Source of the DNA: Flavobacterium panacis
GTDB lineage: Bacteria > Bacteroidota > Bacteroidia > Flavobacteriales > Flavobacteriaceae
Length of the DNA stretch: 64,000 nt
Assembly: GCF_024649945.1 (NCBI RefSeq)
Contig: NZ_JANKMS010000015.1
Coordinates: 58,997-122,996, forward strand
Reading direction: 5' to 3'
The notes beneath the pieces are model-generated. The model did no database searches, was not told the DNA's origin, and worked only from the letters and a program-made list of their open reading frames with translations. The translations under genes and the position numbers were made by a program. The stretch's first letter is position 1, and each line of letters opens with the position of its first letter. Shown piece by piece: positions 54,100 to 61,762 of this stretch.

Positions 54100-54891
54100 T
54101 TATAAATTACACAATTTATCACTTTCAGTTAAAACGCTATTGTCCGTAGAGCAAATATAATCAGGTCTCTTATTTTCTGAAACCGGCAAGTTGTTAATAC
54201 TATTATAAGTTATTATGACTGTATCTCTTTTATATGGAGATAGATTACCTGTAGAAGCATGAAACAAATTTGGATGAAAAAAAATAACTGATCCTGCCTT
54301 AAGTTCTAAAACCTCAATACCATTTTGATCTGCATATGCTTTAACAATATTATCATCAACAGTAAATTTTAAGTTTGAACTAAGTGAATTTAATATATCA
54401 TTTTTATCAAGAGTATCTTTCTGTTTAAATTTTGCTATCCCTTCTTTATGTGAACCTGGAATAACCATTAGAGGACCTTGAAAGGATTTAGCATCATCTA
54501 AATAAATCATTGCAGAAGTCATATCTGGAGATGCCACTCCATCATCAAAGTGCCAATAAGGATAGTCCTGATGCCACTCCCACCATTTTCCTAAAAATGG
54601 CTCTTTAAGATTTAATTTATATTGATATAAATATAAATTTTCTTTTACCAATTTTTGAGCTATATCTAACAACCTTAAATCTTTGTACAAGTCTTTATAT
54701 ACTTGAGAATTCACATGAGGAGCAAATATCGAACGAATCTTATCATCCTCGCAAATAACATTGGGTAAATCTTTTTTATTTTCAAAATAAGATAATTCAT
54801 CCTTGTATTTATTCACTTCATCTAGAGTAAACATGTTTTCAATTATAATATAACCATCCTCATTATAACTTTCGATTTGACTTTTATTCAT
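54100..54891 (-). CDS. Fe(II)/2-oxoglutarate dioxygenase, PhyH family (amino-acid hydroxylase-like)
   Basis: 263 residues of the phytanoyl-CoA dioxygenase fold. The facial triad is visible: His107 and Asp109 in WEWHQDYPYWHFDDG and the distal His211 in HPNLFHAST, with Arg222 positioned to bind 2-oxoglutarate. The WHxDxxxWHxDDG and GPLMVIPGSHK segments resemble ectoine hydroxylase (EctD) and related free amino-acid or PCP-bound hydroxylases. Near an NRPS cluster, hydroxylation of an amino-acid building block is plausible, but the gene has its own terminator and is separated from the NRPS by the receptor pair, so membership is inferred. Confidence 0.85.
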   Translation of the reverse strand: MNKSQIESYNEDGYIIIENMFTLDEVNKYKDELSYFENKKDLPNVICEDDKIRSIFAPHVNSQVYKDLYKDLRLLDIAQKLVKENLYLYQYKLNLKEPFLGKWWEWHQDYPYWHFDDGVASPDMTSAMIYLDDAKSFQGPLMVIPGSHKEGIAKFKQKDTLDKNDILNSLSSNLKFTVDDNIVKAYADQNGIEVLELKAGSVIFFHPNLFHASTGNLSPYKRDTVIITYNSINNLPVSENKRPDYICSTDNSVLTESDKLCNL

Positions 54892-55085
54892 TTTTTTAAT
54901 TTTTAAAATTATTTACTTAAATATTATTACTATTAAGGTTTTACTAATTTGGCTTTAAACATCTTTTTTTTTGTGAAATACTATATAAATTGCTGATCTG
55001 CTAATTCAAGATCTAAGAATTGATCAACAATACGTATAATAAATTACCCACTAGTTTAGCAAGATTACTTTAATTCAGTTGTATT

Positions 55086-55412
55086 TTAAATTTTCCAATA
55101 TCTATCAGATGGCCTACCAAAATCAAGTAAGCAGGTTATTTCGTGTACTCTTGCCTCTTCTGTTTTTTGTACCATATCCATACTCGTTTGTTTACTGCCT
55201 ATCAATCCTTTGGTACTACCAAATCTTTAATATAGAAAATTTAAAAAATCATCCGGATCTTCTTCTGACAACGAATCCAATGAAAAATCACTATCTCTAT
55301 TATAACCCGTAACTTCAAATAATTTTTTATTTCGTTTCAAAAAATTGCAGTACGGATTTCTTGCTCCCTCTTTTATAGCTTTACTTTCTAATCCAATAAA
55401 TGAGTGCAACAT
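55086..55412 (-). pseudogene. Decayed C-terminal fragment of a MupA-like luciferase-type monooxygenase
   Basis: On the minus strand one continuous frame gives MLHSFIGLESKAIKEGARNP, then CNFLKRNKKLFEVTG, LSEEDPDDFLNFLY, stop, RFGSTKGLIGSKQT, and VHEITCLLDFGRPSD before the final stop at 55086. This is the C-terminal third of the MupA/Atu3671 FMN-dependent luciferase-like monooxygenases, a family usually found in NRPS/PKS clusters (MLHTFxG, LSEEDxDDFLxFxY-[DE]-RY, LIG, VDEIACLIDFG, as I recall it). A TAA replaces the acidic residue before R-F, and the N-terminal two-thirds are missing. A relic of a tailoring gene of the neighbouring cluster is the best reading. Confidence 0.72.
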
Positions 55413-55485
55413 GAATGTAACTTATCTGTTTACGATCAATCTTTTTCTCCGTGTGTTTGTCCATAGAGGTCTATTTTTTCTGAAT

Positions 55486-55620
55486 ATTTCTAAATCAGTT
55501 TTATAAAACCCTCATTAAAAAAAAACATAAGTGACTAATAATTAGTTATGTATTCAATTTACAAACACCATAAATCGCTAAGTCTCTGTCGGATCAGTTT
55601 ATATCTGAGTTAACTTCTGA
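55486..55620. repeat. Dispersed non-coding repeat, copy 3
   Basis: Contains TAAATCAGTTTTATAAAA as in copies 1 and 2, and a tail (ACAAACACCATAAATCGCTA, then TATCTGAGTTAACTTCTGA) matching only the tail of copy 1 at about 34444-34500. The middle is shortened. It lies between the MupA-like pseudogene and the DUF4249 gene. Confidence 0.7.
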
Positions 55621-55632
55621 ATTACATTCCTT

Positions 55633-56472
55633 TTATTTCACTTCGTAGAAAACAGAATCCGATTCGCAAAGTCTAAAATAACCTAAAGCAAATTTTTTAG
55701 GATCATTACTATTAATAATATTTCCTCTGATATTGCTTGGCGGTGTAGAAGAGGAATTTCCCTCTGATGCCCTTAATATCAAACTCATATAATTATAGAA
55801 CTGTTTGGAAATACCACGATGCACAATCACAACTTTTTTCCCTGGTTTCATATCACCATCTGCAAAGCTGGTACTCATAATATTTCCATTTGTTGATTCA
55901 TCATCAGTTAAGGTGAATTCAGGATAACGTAAAAAGTCTCCTGTGTAATCCATCAGATAATAATTCTCCTGATCTACTGGATCATTAAAATAATAAGTCA
56001 GCACAATTAAATCCGGTCCTGTTATATCTGGCATTAGCGTCTGCTCAACTCTATTAATTGAAGTTACAGAAGTTAACTTTTCAACTGCAGTAAAACTTTG
56101 TTCCTCTACTTTTACATACAAAGTATACTCCATATCAATAACGGGAATAAAATTAGTACTTATATAAGAGCCTGGTTCAGACTCATTAAAAGTAAAAACA
56201 TCACCATTACTATTTTCGACCCTCACCTCTGCTCCGGAAACTTTTGGAGTAGTTCCATTGTAATAAGGAGCCATCTTACTGATCTTTATTATCTGACTAT
56301 TTCCATTTGTTCCTTTCTTCCATTGTATCTCAGCATCTATAACTATTTTAGCCTCCCCTGTATTCAAATCGAGCTGTACTACTTCTTCACAAGAGGTAAA
56401 GAGTAAAATTATAAGAAGACCCAACATTGTCAGGTTTTTAATCTTCAGCATATTTTTTTTTAATGTTTGCAT
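55633..56472 (-). CDS. DUF4249 lipoprotein partner of TonB receptor
   Basis: 279 residues. A lipoprotein signal (LLIILLFTSC, lipobox cysteine near residue 28) is followed by the DUF4249 beta-rich domain (EEVVQLDLNTGEAKIVIDAE, then KISKMAPYYNGTTPKVSGAE, ending FALGYFRLCE). DUF4249 proteins pair with TonB-dependent receptors in Bacteroidota, like SusD with SusC, as surface lipoproteins presumably helping substrate capture. The gene begins 5 bases after the receptor stop, confirming the pair. Either Met1 or Met8 could be the start. Confidence 0.87.
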   Translation of the reverse strand: MQTLKKNMLKIKNLTMLGLLIILLFTSCEEVVQLDLNTGEAKIVIDAEIQWKKGTNGNSQIIKISKMAPYYNGTTPKVSGAEVRVENSNGDVFTFNESEPGSYISTNFIPVIDMEYTLYVKVEEQSFTAVEKLTSVTSINRVEQTLMPDITGPDLIVLTYYFNDPVDQENYYLMDYTGDFLRYPEFTLTDDESTNGNIMSTSFADGDMKPGKKVVIVHRGISKQFYNYMSLILRASEGNSSSTPPSNIRGNIINSNDPKKFALGYFRLCESDSVFYEVK

Positions 56473-56477
56473 TATTA

Positions 56478-59075
56478 TTAGAATTTAAAATTATACGATA
56501 TTCCAGGAACTAATCCATAAATAGACAATTTTCTTACTTCATTATCGCCTGTACTATCATTTGTAGTAAATATCATTGAAGCGGCATTTTTTCTGCCGTA
56601 AATATTATAAACACTAAATACCCAATAACTTTGCCATCCAACTTTTTTATCAGGTTTGGGAGTATAAGTAGCTGAAATATCCAAGTGATGGTAAACCGGT
56701 AATCTGTTTGAATTTCTTAGCGAGTAATTAGGTATATTTCTTCCAGCAAATTCATAGTAGCCATTTGCATAGGTCACAGGCTGCCCAGATTGTAATGTAA
56801 AATTAGTATTCAAAGACCACTTCGGGTTTAACATGTAACTTGTTACAATATTTAAATTATGAAGTTTATCATATCCCGCCAAATACCAATTCCCATTTGC
56901 AATACCAGGCTCATCAACGCTCCTACCTGGAGTTTTTTGTTCAGTCTTAGACAAGGTGTAAGAAACCCATCCTGTAAAATTACCTGTGTTTTTTCGGAAC
57001 AAAAATTCAACGCCATAAGACCTCGCTTTACCATTAAGAATAACTCTTTCAATATTATTATTTCCTAATATAATTGCGTCATCTATATAATCTATACGAT
57101 TTTGGATATTTTTATAAAACAACTCTCCTTCAAAAGAATATTCATAATCCTTAAAATTTTTAAAATATCCCATTGCATACTGATCTAACACTTGCGGTTT
57201 AGTAAACGGCCCACTAGGTGTCCAAACATTCATAGGCGATAAGGACTGATAGTTAGATAATATATGAACATACTGTGCCATTCTGTTGTAACTTGTTTTT
57301 AATGAGGTATTTTCGTTAAAGGCGTATGATAATGCAAAACGTGGTTCAAAATTATTAAAGCTACTTATGACTTCTCCACTTCCATAAGAAATTTTCCCTG
57401 TTGGAGCAGCTTGTTCATAAATGTTATAAGTTGGATTATATACGACCGCCATATTATTTTCATAGGTACTAATCTCTTCAGCACCAAAACGATAAAACTT
57501 GCTGTAACGAAGCCCATAACGAAGATTAAGTTTTTTAGTAACCTGATGTTCGAAATCCATAAATGCAGAAGTTTCCAAGGCAAATTTCTTATCAAGCTGT
57601 CTATGATTAACGGGAGAATTAGAAGTTGTAGGTTCTAAAACACCAGGATTAAAATTATAATACAGACCATCAATCCCATAATTCAACTTAAACTTTTCGG
57701 ATAGAATATGATTCCAATTGTACTTAAACCCATAGCTCTGAATAGCGCTTTTCCATTTGTAATCTTGTAGCTCCATACCCAAACTGAATCTATAGTCACT
57801 ATAAAAGACAGTTAATTTTGTATCTAAATTATCTGAAAATTTATGCGTCCAATTTAAAACACCCATTGTATTTCCATAGTTATTGGTAAATAGTTTACTT
57901 AATTTGAATGTATCATTTCCTAAATATCCGGAGAAAGCAAGAGTATTATTAGCTCCCAGGCGATAATTAAACTTAGCATTTAGATCATAAAACATAGCTG
58001 AGCTTTTAATATCTGTCAATTTTAAAAATAAATGGGCATATGAGGCACGTCCGGCAATAATAAAGGAACCTACATCTTTTTTTACTGGTCCCTGCACTAA
58101 AAACCTACTTGAAGCTGTACCAATACCACCATTAAATTTATAGTTCTCAAAATTCCCAGTTTGCTGATTCACATCAAGAACTGAAGAAACACGACCTCCA
58201 AATTTAGCAGGAATACCTCCTTTATATAAATCCAATCCACTAACAATGTCTGCATTAAAAACAGAGAAAAAACCAAACAAATGAGAATCATTATATACCG
58301 GAGCTCCGTCCAAAATTAATAGATTCTGATCGGCGGCACCACCACGGACATTAAATCCTGATGAAGCCTCTCCCGCATTGGTAACTCCGGGTAATGTTAG
58401 TATGGCCTTTAAAGGATCTGCCTCCCCCATTACAACAGGAATCTTCTTTATCTCTTCCATCGTAAGTTTATTAACACTCATTTGAGGATTCTTGATATCA
58501 ACAGCCTTACTAACGGTTACAATTACTTGTTTCAATTCTTGAGTATTGGCTTTCAAAACAAAATCCATACTTATATCATCAGAAACTATTATTTGCTCTT
58601 CCTTATCTTTAAAGCCTATAAAACTAATAAGGAAAGTGTAACTCCCTCTATCCAATTCTATAGAAAACATACCTTCTTTATCGGTTATAACACCTCTTTC
58701 AAGTTCTTTTATAAAAATATCAGCACCAATTACAGGATGCTTATTTTCATCTAAAACCTGCCCTGAAAGTTTACTTTTTTTAATAGTTCTTTTTGCAAAA
58801 ATGACATTTCCTTCAATTGAGAATTCAATAACTGAACTTTTATTTAGTTGAGTTATAAGATCTCTTATTAGTATATCTTTATAAACATATTCTATTGTGA
58901 AATATTTCTGATTTGTATCAATTTGATCTTCTATGGAAAATTTAAAATCGGTCTGATTTTCAATTTGTTTAAACAATTCTTTAAGGGTTGTTTTACTATC
59001 TACGGCTACAGTCACATTTTGGGAAAACATCTGTAAACTGAATAGAGAAAAGCATGCTAAAATTATATGCTTCAT
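56478..59075 (-). CDS. TonB-dependent receptor with N-terminal STN domain
   Basis: 865 residues: signal peptide (ends LQMFSQ, ~19); STN secretin/TonB short domain (~20-95; VTVAVDSKTTLKELFKQIEN); carboxypeptidase-regulatory-like domain (~100-180; LSGQVLDENKHPVIGADIFI); TonB plug (~205-305; GVTNAGEASSGFNVRGGAAD, then LLILDGAPVYN, AKFGGRVSSVLDV); and a 22-strand-type barrel to the aromatic C-terminus (GISYNFKF). Receptors with STN domains are usually regulated through FecR anti-sigma and ECF sigma factors, but none is encoded here. It is upstream of, and co-transcribed with, a DUF4249 lipoprotein. A peptide or siderophore ligand, perhaps the product of the adjacent NRPS cluster, is possible. Confidence 0.9.
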   Translation of the reverse strand: MKHIILACFSLFSLQMFSQNVTVAVDSKTTLKELFKQIENQTDFKFSIEDQIDTNQKYFTIEYVYKDILIRDLITQLNKSSVIEFSIEGNVIFAKRTIKKSKLSGQVLDENKHPVIGADIFIKELERGVITDKEGMFSIELDRGSYTFLISFIGFKDKEEQIIVSDDISMDFVLKANTQELKQVIVTVSKAVDIKNPQMSVNKLTMEEIKKIPVVMGEADPLKAILTLPGVTNAGEASSGFNVRGGAADQNLLILDGAPVYNDSHLFGFFSVFNADIVSGLDLYKGGIPAKFGGRVSSVLDVNQQTGNFENYKFNGGIGTASSRFLVQGPVKKDVGSFIIAGRASYAHLFLKLTDIKSSAMFYDLNAKFNYRLGANNTLAFSGYLGNDTFKLSKLFTNNYGNTMGVLNWTHKFSDNLDTKLTVFYSDYRFSLGMELQDYKWKSAIQSYGFKYNWNHILSEKFKLNYGIDGLYYNFNPGVLEPTTSNSPVNHRQLDKKFALETSAFMDFEHQVTKKLNLRYGLRYSKFYRFGAEEISTYENNMAVVYNPTYNIYEQAAPTGKISYGSGEVISSFNNFEPRFALSYAFNENTSLKTSYNRMAQYVHILSNYQSLSPMNVWTPSGPFTKPQVLDQYAMGYFKNFKDYEYSFEGELFYKNIQNRIDYIDDAIILGNNNIERVILNGKARSYGVEFLFRKNTGNFTGWVSYTLSKTEQKTPGRSVDEPGIANGNWYLAGYDKLHNLNIVTSYMLNPKWSLNTNFTLQSGQPVTYANGYYEFAGRNIPNYSLRNSNRLPVYHHLDISATYTPKPDKKVGWQSYWVFSVYNIYGRKNAASMIFTTNDSTGDNEVRKLSIYGLVPGISYNFKF

Positions 59076-60007
59076 TAAAATTTATATTTAAAAATATTAT
59101 TAAATTAGATAGTTTAAGACTACCCTTGACATTTGGTAGTATCCTTCAATACATACTTCCTTTTGTATTGAAAAGCAATCTGTTTTTTTATCTCTCCATT
59201 TACAAATTTTTTTTTAGTTATACATTTCTCCTGATTATCTGTAATTTGTTTTTTTATCTTCTTTTTAGTTATATGCTTTGTTTGTTGTAATAATGATTCA
59301 ACTTAATCATAATGCATTTTAACTCAATTCAATATAGTTATATATAAATCAGCTTCCTACTATCAAAATCTATAAACTAATTCAAATCTCATAAATCATC
59401 TACACCTACTTTACAATCATTTCAGAGTTTGACTGCATAATAAAAATGTGTCTTATATACGATTTAACTAACTTCATTACAAAAAACTTAATATGAATAC
59501 TAAATTTCCTGTATTAAAATTTCTTCTTATCCAAAAAGTGTAAAATACTTTTTCTTTAAAATATCTTTGTTCTTTTTTTTGCATATAACAAACGAAAATA
59601 AGAAAGTTCCTAATCAAAATATTTTTTTTTTACAATTATTCCTTAAAAAAAACAATAAACAATTATTGATCAACAACTTACATTTTTTTTTTTTTTGCAA
59701 TTAATTTATAAAAAATGAAAAAAAATCTTTTATTCAACTGAAAGGTCTCGATGATCTAAGTAATTTCATAATTCAACCTCACTTCCATTTATGACAGAAT
59801 CAATGAAATACTTTTTTGTTAAAAAAACAAAAGCTGCATTCTGAATTTAATCGGAAGCAGCTTTTTCAATTCTATTTTTCTTATATTCTTAAAATAATTA
59901 TACAGCAACCATTTATAAGAGTAATGAAACAACCGAATGTTTTCCAGTATTTAGATCTTTACAATGTATCACAAAAAACATAATGTCTATTTTTTTTTAT
60001 AGTATCA
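59076..60007. other. 930-base AT-rich intergenic region
   Basis: Very AT-rich with long T and A runs, including a 14-base T run at 59683-59696. No credible gene. It should contain the promoter of the TonB receptor; I see no full consensus match. The terminator of the hydroxylase gene lies at about 59829-59866. Confidence 0.45.
59829..59866 (-). terminator. Terminator of the NRPS/hydroxylase operon
   Basis: GCTGC (59833-59837) plus TTC pair with GAA plus GCAGC (59857-59861), and on the minus strand a T-rich tail (TTTTGTTTTTTT) follows. It lies about 140 bases past the stop at 60008 and separates the NRPS genes from the receptor pair. Confidence 0.75.
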
Positions 60008-61621
60008 TTAAACCTCTGCAGCTGAGTAATTGTAAAAAATTTCTTTCTCACCAAAAAGTCTTTCAGATATAATATTTTGTTCTCTACAATATTCAATAAG
60101 AATATTAGATTGTACGATTGGATTGGATTCGTCTGTGTATTTTATACTGCTAATAAACTCCAACCATGGCTCCTGTCCCATAGCATAAACATATACTTCC
60201 TTAGCGTTAAAAGCATTAATAAGTCCCTTGCCTTTTTCAAAATTGGAACCTGCTAATCTTCTTGATATGTCTTTATCCCTTGGCAAATTTTCTGTTAACA
60301 AAGGACCATAAAGCCATGATAAAGGGGCGCCATCGCACTCCATTCCTAAAAAAAGCACATCTACATCTCCTAAAACCGCCTGAACATGCTGATATAATCT
60401 AGACTCAATATTACAGGAATCTGCGACAAAAAGCATTTTAAAATCTCCAACACTTACATGATGGCAAATTTTGGCCTGTATATTTAAATCCGAATGTTCC
60501 CCTACAAAAGGTACACCTGTTATTACACAGTCACTAAACTTGATTGCTTCCATTTCATCAATTTCAATAACATTATCAAAACCGATTGCATTTAACATCA
60601 ATTTTATACTTGGATCCTGCAATGCGCCATTAGAAGATCTAGGAACTACAATATTCTTAATCTTATGGCGTAAAGGAATTAAAGTTTCGAACAAAATATG
60701 GTCCTGATGATTGTGAGTGATCAAAACATAATCAATACTTTCCGGTAAATCCATATCCGAATAACGTTCAACCTTCTGATCGTATCCATAATAACTTATT
60801 ACTGGATCTAACATTATACTGATATCTTTTGTTTCCACCAGTATACAAGCATGCCCGAAATACCTCATTCTTACCTTGTCTCCTTCGTATTTATTGTACT
60901 CTTTTGGGGCTTCAGTAGTAAAAAAGGAATCAAATATAGGTTCGTCTTCTTCGCTTATTCCTAATGTTTTTTTTATAGAATCCAGATCTCCAGGATTCTT
61001 TTTCATTCGGCTTAACGCATCCAGACCTTTATGGCTGAATGGGATATTAAGATGGATCTTGTCTTTATCTGCTAAACGCGGTGTACTTAAAACAAAAGGA
61101 CGCTCATCGTTTTCTGTTAACCATAATAAGATACTTTGTGAAGATGGATTGTAAAATTTGCTATGATACAAAAGAGGTTCAAAAAATCTAAAAGAAGCTT
61201 GATTGTTTAGATCATAATATAGTTCTACATATCCCTTGAGTATTTCAGGAACTTCCTCATACAACGGATCTAAAGAGTATCCTTTTGCTTTGTTTTTCAA
61301 AAGAGTATCCAGAGTTTTGATTGCTTCACTAAAAGCTACCATATCTTTTTGCTTTTCCAGAGTCTCTTCTTTTAGTTTTTGGATTTCATCAACTCTTTTT
61401 CCATCATAATCAATAAAAGGGCCTCCGAGCATTTTAGGATTTTTAACTGCTGCAGCATGAGCGGAAGGTGCCTGAATATAGGAATTCATAATTTTCAAAT
61501 TTCGCCCTGTAATATTCATTGCACTAGTGGCAGGAGAAATCAAATGACTCCACGCATACCAATTATCAAACAATGGTTCAATTACTACATTTGGTTTTAG
61601 AAACAATTTCTGATTATTCAT
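60008..61621 (-). CDS. CmlA-type diiron metallo-beta-lactamase-fold hydroxylase (NRPS tailoring)
   Basis: 537 residues: an N-terminal ~245-residue domain followed by a metallo-beta-lactamase fold. The metal motif H-x-H-x-D-H is intact (ITHNHQDHILFE: His303, His305, Asp307, His308), with Glu375 in PFVGEHSDLN and Asp401 in LFVADSC. Length, two-domain layout and spacing of these residues match what I recall of CmlA, the diiron beta-hydroxylase that acts on a PCP-bound amino acid in chloramphenicol biosynthesis. Metallo-beta-lactamase relatives of other function are usually shorter and lack the N-terminal domain. It is directly downstream of the NRPS (141 bases) on the same strand and upstream of the operon terminator, so it probably hydroxylates an NRPS-bound residue. 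Confidence 0.72.
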   Translation of the reverse strand: MNNQKLFLKPNVVIEPLFDNWYAWSHLISPATSAMNITGRNLKIMNSYIQAPSAHAAAVKNPKMLGGPFIDYDGKRVDEIQKLKEETLEKQKDMVAFSEAIKTLDTLLKNKAKGYSLDPLYEEVPEILKGYVELYYDLNNQASFRFFEPLLYHSKFYNPSSQSILLWLTENDERPFVLSTPRLADKDKIHLNIPFSHKGLDALSRMKKNPGDLDSIKKTLGISEEDEPIFDSFFTTEAPKEYNKYEGDKVRMRYFGHACILVETKDISIMLDPVISYYGYDQKVERYSDMDLPESIDYVLITHNHQDHILFETLIPLRHKIKNIVVPRSSNGALQDPSIKLMLNAIGFDNVIEIDEMEAIKFSDCVITGVPFVGEHSDLNIQAKICHHVSVGDFKMLFVADSCNIESRLYQHVQAVLGDVDVLFLGMECDGAPLSWLYGPLLTENLPRDKDISRRLAGSNFEKGKGLINAFNAKEVYVYAMGQEPWLEFISSIKYTDESNPIVQSNILIEYCREQNIISERLFGEKEIFYNYSAAEV

Positions 61622-61762
61622 TTTTTAAAATAGTTTAATATTAAGCTTAAATGGAAAGCTTTTTTACTTTTATTAATAATGGTATCTGATGATACTAAGA
61701 ATGTTCTGAATCAAAGTATCTATCTTCACCTAAGTCTTTAATTTTTCTTTTTTATATCTTAT

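Noticed and set aside
55079..55312. 77-codon plus-strand frame
   Set aside because: It lies antisense to the recognisable MupA-like pseudogene; hydrophobic nonsense sequence.
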